NCBI GenBank assembly: GCA_028280945.1
Contig: JANQKV010000006.1
Span: 1 to 64,000 of the forward strand
Reading direction: 5' to 3'
DNA length: 64,000 bases
Source of the DNA: Opitutaceae bacterium
GTDB lineage: Bacteria; Verrucomicrobiota; Verrucomicrobiia; Opitutales; Opitutaceae
Under the pieces are notes generated by a model. It did no database searches. It was not told the DNA's origin and saw only the letters and a program-made list of their open reading frames with translations. Below are positions 28,388-38,518 of the stretch, piece after piece (position 1 is the first letter of the stretch; every line of letters begins with the position of its first letter). The position numbers and the translations under genes are program-made.

Positions 28388-29329
28388 ATGCAAACGAAGG
28401 CCCCTACGATTCTCGCAGCACTGATGCTTGTCGCGGGTTTTTCCCGGGCAGCTGAACGCACGGAAAGCCACGAGTGGCTGGTCGGAGACGCTCCGATCAT
28501 CAAGGTGGAAGCGTTCAAGGGCTCGATTCGAGTCGAGCGAGCGGAAAGTGGAAGAGTTCAGTTTGAGCTCAACGCCCGTGCCTCGGGTGACAACGCCGGC
28601 CAGTGGGTCGACCGCATCGCGGTCAAAGCCAATCCATTTGGTGCCGGTTTGGTCGTCTCGGTCAAACAGGCGGGGTGGGGGGTGGAATTTGGGAGCGGCA
28701 CCGCGCCGCAGCGCCATGTCGAAATGGTCCTGCGGGTCCCGCCCCTCTGTAATTTGGATCTCAAATCAGAAGTAGGTAGTATAGAGGTGGCAGATGACAT
28801 CGAGGGCAACATGCGCGCTCGCGTCTCCACGGGGAATATCTTCTTCGGTAGAGTAAAAGGTTCGGTGACGGCCGTTACCCGTTCGGGTAACGTCGTCATC
28901 GCCCGAACCACCGGCGACCTCGATGCCCGCAGTCATTTTGGCGACCTGCAGATCGGAACCATTTTGGGATGGGCTGAACTCCGGGCGGATCATGGCAATA
29001 TCGATGTGATGAACAGCTTTGGGGGCCTTTCCGCTGAAGCCGTTCGTGGCGATATCACAGCGGGCATGTCTCGACGTGTTTCCGCCAATTCGTCTCTGAA
29101 GTCAGCGGCCGGTAACATCGTGGTGGACGTCGATCCTGAGTCGCCGTTGACGGTTCAAGCCGCCGCCTCCTGGGGACGGATCCAATCCGAAATCGATTGG
29201 GAAGTCGCACAGGGGAAATCGACCAAAAATCGACTGCATGGGGAACGAAACGGCGGCGGACCACTGCTGGCCCTGAAAGCCAGTGGCGGGGATGTGAGGA
29301 TCAATGGTGTGCCCACGTTCGGTATGTAA
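28388..29329 (+). CDS. Exported DUF4097-like protein
   Basis: A 313-aa protein with a signal peptide (MQTKAPTILAALMLVAGFSRA). It follows the DUF4097 plan: short strands broken by Gly/Asp turns, e.g. VEAFKGSIRVERAESGRVQF, LKSEVGSIEVADDIEGNMRA, VSTGNIFFGRVKG, TRSGNVVIARTTGDLDARS, ADHGNIDVMNSFGG. The ending NGGGPLLALKASGGDVRINGV parallels the end of the upstream gene (NGGGPELKLRTSGGSVRV), so the two are related, but the tidy TSGGD repeats are lost. An in-frame ATG nine codons upstream would include the palindrome at 28365; the internal ATG gives the better signal peptide. Function unknown. Confidence 0.75.
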   Translation: MQTKAPTILAALMLVAGFSRAAERTESHEWLVGDAPIIKVEAFKGSIRVERAESGRVQFELNARASGDNAGQWVDRIAVKANPFGAGLVVSVKQAGWGVEFGSGTAPQRHVEMVLRVPPLCNLDLKSEVGSIEVADDIEGNMRARVSTGNIFFGRVKGSVTAVTRSGNVVIARTTGDLDARSHFGDLQIGTILGWAELRADHGNIDVMNSFGGLSAEAVRGDITAGMSRRVSANSSLKSAAGNIVVDVDPESPLTVQAAASWGRIQSEIDWEVAQGKSTKNRLHGERNGGGPLLALKASGGDVRINGVPTFGM

Positions 29330-29359
29330 TTTTCTCGACCAGGAGTAAGGGTAGTAGTT

Positions 29360-29397
29360 GAGCGGCCGTCCTGGGGAGGACGGCCGCTCTCACTTTT
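29360..29397 (+). terminator. Terminator hairpin after the DUF4097 pair
   Basis: GAGCGGCCGTCCT and AGGACGGCCGCTC form a perfect 13-bp stem with a GGGG loop, followed by TCACTTTT. The T run is short, but the hairpin is very stable. Confidence 0.75.
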
Positions 29398-29480
29398 GAC
29401 TCCGCAATCATTTGGGTGGACGCGGAGTTGCACCGGGTTGGGTTTTCGGGTTGGTAGTCCGTTTACGATTCTATTCCACC

Positions 29481-30989
29481 ATGTCCGACCCGTTTGCCCG
29501 ACTGAACACCCTCCTCAAACATCAACACGTCATCGACTCCGTCGATGGGTTGCTCGGCTGGGACGAGCAGGTGAATTTGCCGCCTGAAAGCGCCGACTTT
29601 CGTGCTGAGCAGATGGCGACCATGGCTAAAATCAGCCATGCCGCGGCGTGTGATCCGGAAGTAGGCAAGCTCCTGACTGAGCTCGAGTCGCAGGTTGACG
29701 CGCTCGATGAAGATCGCCGTGCGGTGGTGCGCGAAGCCCGCAAGGACTACGACGAAGTGACCCGGCTTCCAGAGGAGTTTGTCGAAGAAAAGGCCCGCCA
29801 CTCGTCCGCCGCCTACCACGCCTGGCACGAAGCGCGGGCGGCGCGGGATTTTCCGGCCTATGCTCCGTTCATCACCAAGCACATTGAGTTGGCGAAAAAA
29901 GAGGCGGACCTGCAGGGGTGGGGGGACCGGCCTTACGACTATATGATCGATCAACACGATCCGGGTTTCACCGCGGCCAAAATCGACGCGCTCTTTGCCG
30001 AACTGAAGGCCGGATTGGTGCCTCTCGTGCGGGAGATCGACGCCGCCTCGGCGAATGATGGTCCGAGTCCCTTCCGCGGTTTTCCGATCGGTAAACAGCG
30101 CGAGTTTCTGGAGGAAGTGACGGCGAAGCTCGGCTTCAATTACCAGCGCGGACGAATTGACGTTTCAGCCCATCCGTTCTGTTCGGGCAACGGTGCCGAT
30201 GTGCGCATGACAACGCGTTTTCAGGAGGACGAGCCGATGGACTCGCTCTTCAGTTCCATTCATGAGACCGGCCACGGCCTCTACGAACAGGGTCTGCGCC
30301 GTGAGTTTCATCACAACGCCCTCGGCGAACACGTGGGCATGGCCGTCCATGAATCCCAGAGCCGCATGTGGGAAAACCAGGTGGGGCGCAGCCGGGCGTT
30401 TTGGAGGTTTTTCGAGCCACGATTTCGCGAGTGTTTTCACGAACAATTGAAGGATGTTTCGTCGGAGAAGCTTTACCGCGAAGTCAACGCCGTGCGTCCC
30501 ACGCTCATCCGTGTCGATTCGGATGAGGTTCATTACAACCTCCACATCATCCTGCGATTCGAGATCGAACAGGCCCTGTTCGCGGGCACGCTCGCCGTGA
30601 CGGACTTGCCCGGCGTATGGAATGACAAGTGCGAGGAACTTCTGGGCCGCCGTCCGCAGCACGACAGTGAGGGTGTCTTGCAGGACGTCCATTGGAGCGG
30701 TGGTGCGTTTGGCTATTTCCCGAGCTATTGCCTGGGCAACATGATCGCCGCCCAAAACTGGGTGAAGGCGCGGGAGGCGCTGCCGGACCTCGACGCGGAA
30801 TTCGCCCGGGGCGATTTCTCGTCATTGCTCGATTGGACCCGCCGCGAGATCCACCACCACGGTCGCAAGTATCCCACTCTCGAACTGGTGGAGCGCGTGA
30901 CGGGCCGGGCACTCTCCCCCCAACCGCTGCTGGCGTATTTGCGCGAGCGATACGGCGAGATTTACCTCCAGAGCCGTGGGGCTGATTGA
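29481..30989 (+). CDS. M32 family metallocarboxypeptidase (carboxypeptidase Taq type)
   Basis: A 502-aa cytoplasmic zinc carboxypeptidase that removes C-terminal residues from peptides. The HEXXH zinc motif is HETGH within SSIHETGHGLYEQG, and the third-ligand region follows as GMAVHESQSRMWENQVGRS (Glu in HESQS). Other family blocks are PFCSGNGADVRMTTRF and HYNLHIILRFEIEQAL. Length fits the roughly 500 aa of the family. The start was set at MSDPFARLNTLL because upstream open codons show no conservation; the leader is pyrimidine-rich. Its stop overlaps the start of tatD by 14 bp, so the two form an operon. Confidence 0.92.
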   Translation: MSDPFARLNTLLKHQHVIDSVDGLLGWDEQVNLPPESADFRAEQMATMAKISHAAACDPEVGKLLTELESQVDALDEDRRAVVREARKDYDEVTRLPEEFVEEKARHSSAAYHAWHEARAARDFPAYAPFITKHIELAKKEADLQGWGDRPYDYMIDQHDPGFTAAKIDALFAELKAGLVPLVREIDAASANDGPSPFRGFPIGKQREFLEEVTAKLGFNYQRGRIDVSAHPFCSGNGADVRMTTRFQEDEPMDSLFSSIHETGHGLYEQGLRREFHHNALGEHVGMAVHESQSRMWENQVGRSRAFWRFFEPRFRECFHEQLKDVSSEKLYREVNAVRPTLIRVDSDEVHYNLHIILRFEIEQALFAGTLAVTDLPGVWNDKCEELLGRRPQHDSEGVLQDVHWSGGAFGYFPSYCLGNMIAAQNWVKAREALPDLDAEFARGDFSSLLDWTRREIHHHGRKYPTLELVERVTGRALSPQPLLAYLRERYGEIYLQSRGAD

Positions 30990-31821
30990 CTCGCACACCC
31001 ACCTCGACTCATTTGCCCGCCGGGGCGAATTGGCGTCCACTCTGGCCCGTGCCCGTGAGTTCGATCTCGAAGGCATGATCACCGTGGGCACGGATGACGA
31101 GGACTGGGAATTCTATCGGCAGATTGCCACGGATCATGCCGGTTTTGTGGACTACACAGTGGGTTTGCATCCCTGCCATGTGGAAGCGGGGACGTGGGAA
31201 GATCAGGTTGCCAGGATCTCCGCTTATTGGTCTTCGGAAAAAAGGCCGGTGGCCCTGGGCGAGTGTGGCCTCGATCGATTTCATCTGCCCCGGAAAGACG
31301 AAGCCGCTGCGGATCGAGTTTATGCCGCGCAGCGATCGGCGTTTTTCGCCCAACTGGCCCTTGCGAAGGAATTGGATTGTCCGATCGTGATCCATTCGAG
31401 GGGCGCTTTCGATGACTGCGTGCAGGTGATCGATGACAGCGGGGTGGATTGGGCCAAGGTCGTCTTCCATTGCTTTGCCGAAGGTCCCGCGGAAATGACG
31501 ACGCTGCGCGAGCGCGGCGGAGTGGGATCGTTTACCGGCATCCTAACTTACAAAAATGCCGAGGCTGTGCGCGAGGCGGCGAAGGTGCAGGGACTCGAAA
31601 ACCTGATGATCGAAACCGACGCGCCTTACCTCACCCCGGTGCCGCATCGGGGGAAACCGAACGAGCCCGCCTTCGTGCGGCATACGGCGGAGTTTGCCGC
31701 GGAATTGTTTGGCGTGTCCTACGGTGAGCTGGCTGAGGTCACCACCGCCAATGCGCGGCGATTTTTCGGTCTGGCAACGGGCGAGACGGCGGCCGACCAA
31801 GGAACCACGGGATTGCTTTAA
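30976..31821 (+). CDS. TatD family metal-dependent DNase
   Basis: A 281-aa TIM-barrel hydrolase. Metal ligands appear in order: DSHTHLD near the N-terminus, GECGLDRF, PIVIHSRGAFDD, FHCFAEG and ETDAPYLTPVPHRGKPNEP, the last being the TatD/YcfH hallmark. TatD proteins are 3'-5' exonucleases or endonucleases implicated in DNA repair or in processing D-aminoacyl-tRNA. The GTG start overlaps the M32 peptidase by 14 bp. It converges with the HPr gene, touching it by 4 bp. Confidence 0.9.
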   Translation: MGLIDSHTHLDSFARRGELASTLARAREFDLEGMITVGTDDEDWEFYRQIATDHAGFVDYTVGLHPCHVEAGTWEDQVARISAYWSSEKRPVALGECGLDRFHLPRKDEAAADRVYAAQRSAFFAQLALAKELDCPIVIHSRGAFDDCVQVIDDSGVDWAKVVFHCFAEGPAEMTTLRERGGVGSFTGILTYKNAEAVREAAKVQGLENLMIETDAPYLTPVPHRGKPNEPAFVRHTAEFAAELFGVSYGELAEVTTANARRFFGLATGETAADQGTTGLL

Positions 31822-32120
31822 GCTTCGTCAAACTTTCGGGCGAAGAGCTGCTCCAGCTCGGTGAGCATGGACTCGCCGTCTTCTCCCGAAACGAGAAAGC
31901 GGACTTTGGAGCCCTTGCCTGCGGCCAACATCATGAGCCCCATGATGCTCTTGCCGTTCACCTGCTCGTCGTCCTTTTCGACCATGACTTCGGCCGAGAA
32001 CTTGTTGGTGACTCGCACTATCATGGCAGCAGGACGGGCGTGGATTCCCATCTTGTTCTGCACCTCGAGCTCGCGGGTGAGCTGGTTGCCGTTTGTGGCG
32101 GTATCGGCTGCGTCGGACAT
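31818..32120 (-). CDS. HPr family phosphocarrier protein
   Basis: A 100-aa phosphocarrier. The phosphorylated histidine is His27 in MGIHARPAAM, and the regulatory serine is Ser58 in NGKSIMGLMML; their 31-residue spacing equals that of His15/Ser46 in classical HPr. The first 12 residues are an extra acidic tail. It could serve a PTS or act only in regulation, as in many organisms with incomplete PTS. No EI, EIIA or HPr kinase gene is in the window. It diverges from kdsB across 74 bp and has a C/T-rich leader. Confidence 0.9.
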   Translation of the reverse strand: MSDAADTATNGNQLTRELEVQNKMGIHARPAAMIVRVTNKFSAEVMVEKDDEQVNGKSIMGLMMLAAGKGSKVRFLVSGEDGESMLTELEQLFARKFDEA

Positions 32121-32194
32121 GAACAGGAAAGCGTCCGGAGGCGTTGGGCGGCTTGCAACTCAAAAACCAGCTCTCCAGCCTGCCGTCCTCGCAT

Positions 32195-32944
32195 ATGTCT
32201 GAAATCGCGATAATTGTTCCGTGCCGACTGGAGTCTAGTCGCTTCCCCCGCAAGCTGTTACACGAGATTCGTGGGGTGCCGTTGGTCCTGTGGGTGGCCC
32301 GGCGCATTCAAGCTGAAACGCCGGAGTTTCCCCTCTGGTTCGCCGTGGATGATCCGCTTCTGGCCGCACCTTTGGAGTCTGAAGGATTCAAAACACTCAT
32401 GACTCGACCGGATCACACGAGTGGCACGGATCGACTCGCCGAGGCCAATCGCACGGTGGGGGCAAGCCGCGTCATCAATGTGCAGGCCGACGAACCGATG
32501 GTGACCGCCGATCAGATCCGAACCCTGGCGCAGCTCATCGCCGGTGAGGTCGCGATGGCTACACTCGCCACGCCGTTCCAGCGGGTGGTGGACTTCTATG
32601 ATGCCAATCAAGTAAAGGTGGTTATGCGGCGTGATGGCCGTGCGCTGTATTTCTCGCGGTCGCGCATGCCGTTTCCCCGCGATCTCGGCCTGACCATCGA
32701 GGACGATTGGGTAGAGGCCAACCCGTGCCGTCGGCACCTCGGCCTCTACGCTTATCAGGCGGGTCTTCTGGAGAAGTTTGCTTCGTTGCCGCCGGGAGAA
32801 CTTGAGCGGATCGAAAAACTCGAACAGCTGCGGGTGTTGGAAAATGGCTACGACATCGCCGTTGGTTTAACCAACGAATCCAGTGTCGGCATCGATACTC
32901 CCGCGGACACGGCGAAGTTCGAGGCGCTCTTGCCGCCAACCTAG
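32195..32944 (+). CDS. kdsB: 3-deoxy-manno-octulosonate cytidylyltransferase
   Basis: A 249-aa nucleotidyltransferase activating KDO as CMP-KDO for lipopolysaccharide inner core synthesis, which indicates a Gram-negative envelope. Motifs: IIVPCRLESSRFPRKLL (nucleotide-binding start), TRPDHTSGTDRLAEA, VINVQADEPMV, ALYFSRSRMPFPRD, HLGLYAYQ, and the C-terminal GIDTPADTAKFE. Length is normal. The start at MSEIAIIVPC follows homology; the 17 codons upstream are not conserved. It converges with carA (4-bp overlap). Confidence 0.94.
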   Translation: MSEIAIIVPCRLESSRFPRKLLHEIRGVPLVLWVARRIQAETPEFPLWFAVDDPLLAAPLESEGFKTLMTRPDHTSGTDRLAEANRTVGASRVINVQADEPMVTADQIRTLAQLIAGEVAMATLATPFQRVVDFYDANQVKVVMRRDGRALYFSRSRMPFPRDLGLTIEDDWVEANPCRRHLGLYAYQAGLLEKFASLPPGELERIEKLEQLRVLENGYDIAVGLTNESSVGIDTPADTAKFEALLPPT

Positions 32945-34113
32945 ACGTTTCCGGCCAGACGGCTGGCGATGAGGTGGCGAAAGTCCTCGAAAAGCGGGTC
33001 GGCGTCGTTTGGTCCGGGAGCTGCCTCGGGGTGATACTGCACGGAGAACACCGGCAGTTCTTTGTGGCGCAGCCCTTCGACGGTTTGGTCATTGAGATTG
33101 ATTTCCGTGACCACGCCGCCGCCCGCTTCAATGCTCTTGGGGTCAGTGGCGAAACCGTGGTTCTGGGCCGTGATGGAAACGCGGCCGGTTTCGAGATTCT
33201 TGACCGGTTGATTGCCGCCGCGGTGACCGAATTTCAGTTTGAAGGTCGAACCACCGAGCGCATGCGTGAGCATTTGGTGGCCGAGACAGATTCCAAAGGT
33301 GGGGAGTTCGGGCACCAGTGCGGTCACCGTTTGGTGCATGTAATCCAGAGCGGCAGGGTCGCCGGGGCCATTGGAGAGGAAGAGCCCGTCCGGGGCGTGC
33401 TCCCGAATCATTTCGGGAGCAGCGTTGGCCGGAAACACCTGCACATCAAAACCGTGGCGGATGAGTTTGCGAAAGATCGTGTATTTGGCCCCAAGATCAA
33501 AGGCGGCGACCCGGAAACGTTGTTCGTGCGCGGGATGGGCGCCGAGCGTGGTGCCGGTGGGCAGGTAGGGGGCGTTGAATCTCGACGCTTCTTCGGCGCC
33601 CCAAATGTAGGGTTCGTCGCAGGTCACGTCCTGCACGTAGTCGCTGCCGGCCATGTCCTGCCAACCCCGCGCGCGTTCGACGGCCTCTTCATCGGTGAGG
33701 GGCAGCGTGCTCAGACAGCACTTCATGGCGCCGTCGACCCGAAGTTTCTTGGTCAGCGTGCGGGTATCGATTTCGCTGATGCCGGGAATGCCATGACGGG
33801 CCAGATAGTCCGACAGGGTTTCTTGAGAGCGCCAATTCGACGCAATGGGCGAGAGTTCGCGCACCACAAAGCCGGAGCATTTTGGCCCTCCCGCTTCTTC
33901 ATCCTCCGCGGTGATGCCGTAATTCCCAATTTGGGAGGCCGTCATCGTGACGATTTGGCCAAAGTAGGAAGGATCGGTGAGGATCTCCTGATAACCGGTC
34001 ATCGAGGTGTTGAAAACACACTCCCCGGCAACCGTGGCGTCGGCACCGAAAGCTAAACCATGAAAAACTGAACCATCTTCGAGGGCGAGGACCGCAGGCT
34101 TGAGCGTAGGCAT
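32941..34113 (-). CDS. carA: Carbamoyl-phosphate synthase small (glutaminase) subunit
   Basis: A 390-aa subunit that hydrolyses glutamine to supply ammonia for carbamoyl phosphate (arginine and pyrimidine synthesis). The N-terminal domain has FNTSMTGYQEILTDPSY. The class I glutaminase domain holds the nucleophile in FGICLGHQML (Cys near 275) and the His-Glu pair in QYHPEAAPGP. Length fits the family. The large subunit gene carB is not adjacent, so it must be elsewhere. The next gene upstream is a histidine kinase on the same strand. Confidence 0.95.
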   Translation of the reverse strand: MPTLKPAVLALEDGSVFHGLAFGADATVAGECVFNTSMTGYQEILTDPSYFGQIVTMTASQIGNYGITAEDEEAGGPKCSGFVVRELSPIASNWRSQETLSDYLARHGIPGISEIDTRTLTKKLRVDGAMKCCLSTLPLTDEEAVERARGWQDMAGSDYVQDVTCDEPYIWGAEEASRFNAPYLPTGTTLGAHPAHEQRFRVAAFDLGAKYTIFRKLIRHGFDVQVFPANAAPEMIREHAPDGLFLSNGPGDPAALDYMHQTVTALVPELPTFGICLGHQMLTHALGGSTFKLKFGHRGGNQPVKNLETGRVSITAQNHGFATDPKSIEAGGGVVTEINLNDQTVEGLRHKELPVFSVQYHPEAAPGPNDADPLFEDFRHLIASRLAGNV

Positions 34114-34180
34114 TAAAGCCGAACGAAAACTCGTGGGGTCGGGCCTGCCAAGGGATTTTAGCGCCCCTCCGCGAATAAGC

Positions 34181-36364
<2,184 letters not shown>

Positions 36365-36535
36365 CTCAGAGGGCAGTCTAACCTTGTGGATTGCACCGAG
36401 GCAATCCGGCAATTGCATGCGCCCGAGCAACTTGACCCCGGGGGCAATCGTAATGGGGACCGGTTTCCTGTGACCGCCGAGAGCCGGAGCCCCGTTTGAC
36501 AAGCCTGCGCCAGCCGACTTAGTGGGAAACAATTG

Positions 36536-37714
36536 ATGAGTTACAGCGAAGATCGATCCGAATGGTATGAGGGGCAGGGCCACTGGCAGCATGTGCCTGC
36601 CGAGCAATGGCAGAGCTGGATCTGGCAGTTGAAGAACCGGATCACCACCCGGGAACAACTTGAGCAGTTCATGACGCTCACGCCGGACGAGAAGGCAGGG
36701 GTGGCTTTTGCCGGCCAGAAACTGTCCTTGGCCATCACGCCCTACTTTTTTAATCTTATCGATCGCGACGATCCCAACTGCCCGATTCGGTTGCAGATGA
36801 TCCCTCGTGAGGGCGAGACGAAGGTATCGGCGGGGGAGATGTTGGATTCGCTGGGGGAGGACGAGCACTCACCGGTTCCGGGCATTGTGCACCGCTACCC
36901 GGACCGGGTGCTCTTTCTGGTCACGGATCGGTGTGCCGCCTACTGCCGCTACTGCACGCGGAGTCGCCTCGTTTCGAATGCGCAGGACTATAACTTCCAC
37001 CCGGAGTACGAGCAGGGGCTACGCTACATCGAATCACACCCCGAGGTGCGTGACGTGCTTTTGTCCGGCGGAGATCCACTCCTGCTGTCCGATCGCAAAC
37101 TGGAGCATCTGCTGGCGCGGTTGCGTGAGATCCCCCATGTGGAGTTCATCCGCATCGGCTCGCGCATTCCGGTTTTTCTGCCGCAGCGCATTACCCCGGA
37201 GCTGTGTGACATCTTCAAACGCTACGGCCCGATCTGGATGAGCGTGCACCTCAACCACCCCCGGGAAGCCACCGCCGAGCTTAAGGCCGCCTTTGAACGG
37301 CTCTCATTTGCGGGAGTTCCTCTGGGCAATCAGAGCGTGCTGCTGGCGGGGGTGAACGATGATCCCGACGTCATGAAAGCTCTTGTGCATCGGCTGCTGC
37401 GCATGAGGGTTCGACCCTACTATCTGTATCAAATGGACCTCATCACCGGGGGATCCCATTTCAAAGTGGATGTGCGCAAGGGGCTCGACATCATCCGTGC
37501 CCTACGGGGACACACGACTGGATATGCAATTCCTCAATACGTGGTGGACGCGCCGGGCGGCGGTGGAAAAGTGCCGCTCAACCCTGATTACGTCGAATCG
37601 ATCAATGACGAAGAGGTGGTCTTCCGCAATTTCGAGGGCAAACAGTTCCGATATCCACTGGTGGGAGCGACGGGGGCACCGTTGTCTAACTCTCCCGAAG
37701 CCTTGGTGGAATAA
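36536..37714 (+). CDS. kamA: Lysine 2,3-aminomutase (radical SAM, PLP)
   Basis: A 392-aa enzyme converting L-lysine to L-beta-lysine. The radical SAM cluster motif is CAAYCRYC, followed by TRSR. The glycine-rich SAM-binding region is DVLLSGGDPLLL. The PLP lysine lies in APGGGGKVPL. Both acidic residues that hold the substrate amino group in clostridial enzymes have counterparts (Asp in YQMDLITGGSHF and Asp in VVDAPGGGGK), which argues for true lysine aminomutase rather than EpmB. An in-frame TTG precedes the ATG. No acetyltransferase (ablB) or lysine fermentation genes are beside it, so the role of beta-lysine (osmolyte, EF-P modification or antibiotic precursor) is open. Confidence 0.88.
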   Translation: MSYSEDRSEWYEGQGHWQHVPAEQWQSWIWQLKNRITTREQLEQFMTLTPDEKAGVAFAGQKLSLAITPYFFNLIDRDDPNCPIRLQMIPREGETKVSAGEMLDSLGEDEHSPVPGIVHRYPDRVLFLVTDRCAAYCRYCTRSRLVSNAQDYNFHPEYEQGLRYIESHPEVRDVLLSGGDPLLLSDRKLEHLLARLREIPHVEFIRIGSRIPVFLPQRITPELCDIFKRYGPIWMSVHLNHPREATAELKAAFERLSFAGVPLGNQSVLLAGVNDDPDVMKALVHRLLRMRVRPYYLYQMDLITGGSHFKVDVRKGLDIIRALRGHTTGYAIPQYVVDAPGGGGKVPLNPDYVESINDEEVVFRNFEGKQFRYPLVGATGAPLSNSPEALVE

Positions 37715-37750
37715 CAGATTCCGCTGGTGTGCAGGATCATGCGATTTCAA

Positions 37751-37768
37751 CTCCGCCGCCGGGCGGAG
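37751..37768 (+). terminator. Possible terminator hairpin after kamA
   Basis: CTCCGCC and GGCGGAG form a perfect 7-bp stem with a 4-nt loop, 36 bp after the kamA stop. The nearest T run is about 18 bp further on (TTTATATTTTTTTT), so termination is plausible but not typical. Confidence 0.4.
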
Positions 37769-37805
37769 AGAATGAAATTAATTTATATTTTTTTTGTCTA
37801 ATTTT

Positions 37806-37829
37806 GAGCGGATCAACGGGGAGGGCGTC
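37806..37829 (+). promoter_or_regulatory. ECF-sigma-like promoter, copy 1 (GAGC-N16-CGTC)
   Basis: GAGC (37806-37809) and CGTC (37826-37829) are separated by exactly 16 bp and embedded in ATTTTGAGCG and GGCGTCTAC. ECF sigma factors typically recognise a GAAC-type -35 and a CGTC/GTCTA-type -10 at this spacing. The same arrangement recurs 190 bp downstream in copy 2. Predicted from sequence only. Confidence 0.5.
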
Positions 37830-37834
37830 TACCT

Positions 37835-37936
37835 AGGAGCAGATTATAGCGCCGTCAGAGAATCAACCTTAGTTGAGGGTCTGCGGTTTGCTTGGTGTTA
37901 GGTCATAAGGGACGCCCTTCACGGGGCGTCCCTTTA
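37835..37936 (+). ncRNA. Putative small RNA, copy 1 of a tandem pair
   Basis: Predicted to start a few bases after the ECF-like -10 and to end at an 11-bp hairpin (37907-37917 with 37924-37934, 6-nt loop). It contains the 20-mer GGTTTGCTTGGTGTTAGGTC at 37885-37904, directly before the hairpin. No convincing ORF is present. An equivalent element follows at 38025-38096 with the same 20-mer, the same hairpin position and the same promoter spacing. No known RNA family is recognised. The T tract after the hairpin is short. Confidence 0.5.
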
Positions 37937-37995
37937 GCGTTCAGGGAGATTTCGCGATGCTTGGTTTTTTTATAAAAATCAATTGAAGAAATTTT

Positions 37996-38019
37996 GAACG
38001 AATCCGCGGGGCCTCCGTC
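37996..38019 (+). promoter_or_regulatory. ECF-sigma-like promoter, copy 2 (GAAC-N16-CGTC)
   Basis: GAAC (37996-37999) and CGTC (38016-38019) are 16 bp apart, within ATTTTGAACG and CCGTCTATC. This copy matches ECF consensus elements better than copy 1, and the spacers also share ATC and CGGGG, which indicates duplication. Confidence 0.55.
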
Positions 38020-38024
38020 TATCT

Positions 38025-38096
38025 GGTCGTTCAAGGTTTAGTTTTTAGGTTTGCTTGGTGTTAGGTCTAAAGGGCGTCCGCAATGGGCGCCCTTTA
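38025..38096 (+). ncRNA. Putative small RNA, copy 2 of a tandem pair
   Basis: A shorter version of the element at 37835: the identical 20-mer at 38048-38067, then an 11-bp hairpin with one GU pair (38069-38079 with 38085-38095, 5-nt loop) and TACTTTT. The region between the -10 and the 20-mer is shorter and unrelated to copy 1. Conservation of promoter, 20-mer and hairpin, but not the 5' part, suggests that the 20-mer plus hairpin is the functional core. Confidence 0.5.
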
Positions 38097-38256
38097 CTTT
38101 TGCCCAGCCGGGAGCCTATTTCCGTAACCCAATCGTCAAATTTCAGTCCAAATTCGGCGATTGACGGACCCAAATGAACTGCTCTGGTGGCGGTGTTCTT
38201 TGCCAGTTTGTGGTCAGTCGGGAGGTCCCATTCAACCCTGGTGCCTCCATCTGACC

Positions 38257-38472
38257 ATGAATGAACACAACAGAAACCCATTCCTGAATCATCAGACGTT
38301 TGGCATGATCCACGGATTCGAGGCTTACATTGGTCTTCGAATCGCCGAGGCCGAACGCCAGCGGATTCGGGAAAAGGAATCCTCGGTTCGAGAGAACCCC
38401 GGAAAATGGACCTTCCGTTTTCCGCGGCGTCTCTGGCGCCGTCGCCAACCGAATCGGGTTTCCGCTCAATAA
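38257..38472 (+). CDS. Small hypothetical protein
   Basis: A 71-aa reading frame starting MNEHNRNPFLNHQTFGMIHG and ending in a strongly basic tail (FRFPRRLWRRRQPNRVSAQ). A central helix FEAYIGLRIAEAERQRIREK is predicted. A rho-independent terminator begins 10 bp after the stop, which favours a real transcript. The frame is open upstream to a TTG at 38161, so the start is uncertain. I recognise no family. It follows the twin small RNA elements and could be transcribed from their read-through. Could be spurious. Confidence 0.4.
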   Translation: MNEHNRNPFLNHQTFGMIHGFEAYIGLRIAEAERQRIREKESSVRENPGKWTFRFPRRLWRRRQPNRVSAQ

Positions 38473-38481
38473 GTAAACGAC

Positions 38482-38518
38482 CCGCCCGTGGCCTCACCGC
38501 CGCGGGCGGTTTTATTTT
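38482..38518 (+). terminator. Rho-independent terminator after the small ORF
   Basis: CCGCCCG (38482-38488) pairs with CGGGCGG (38503-38509), with additional inner pairing, followed by TTTTATTTT. It overlaps the end of the convergent SMP-30 gene. Confidence 0.75.

Noticed and set aside
32941..34113. Expectation of a carAB operon
   Set aside because: The neighbouring genes on both sides are unrelated; carB is not in the window, and separation of carA and carB is common.
36365..36868. N-terminal extension of the histidine kinase by 168 codons
   Set aside because: Would overlap the start of lysine aminomutase on the other strand and has no domain; the membrane anchor begins right after the ATG at 36364.
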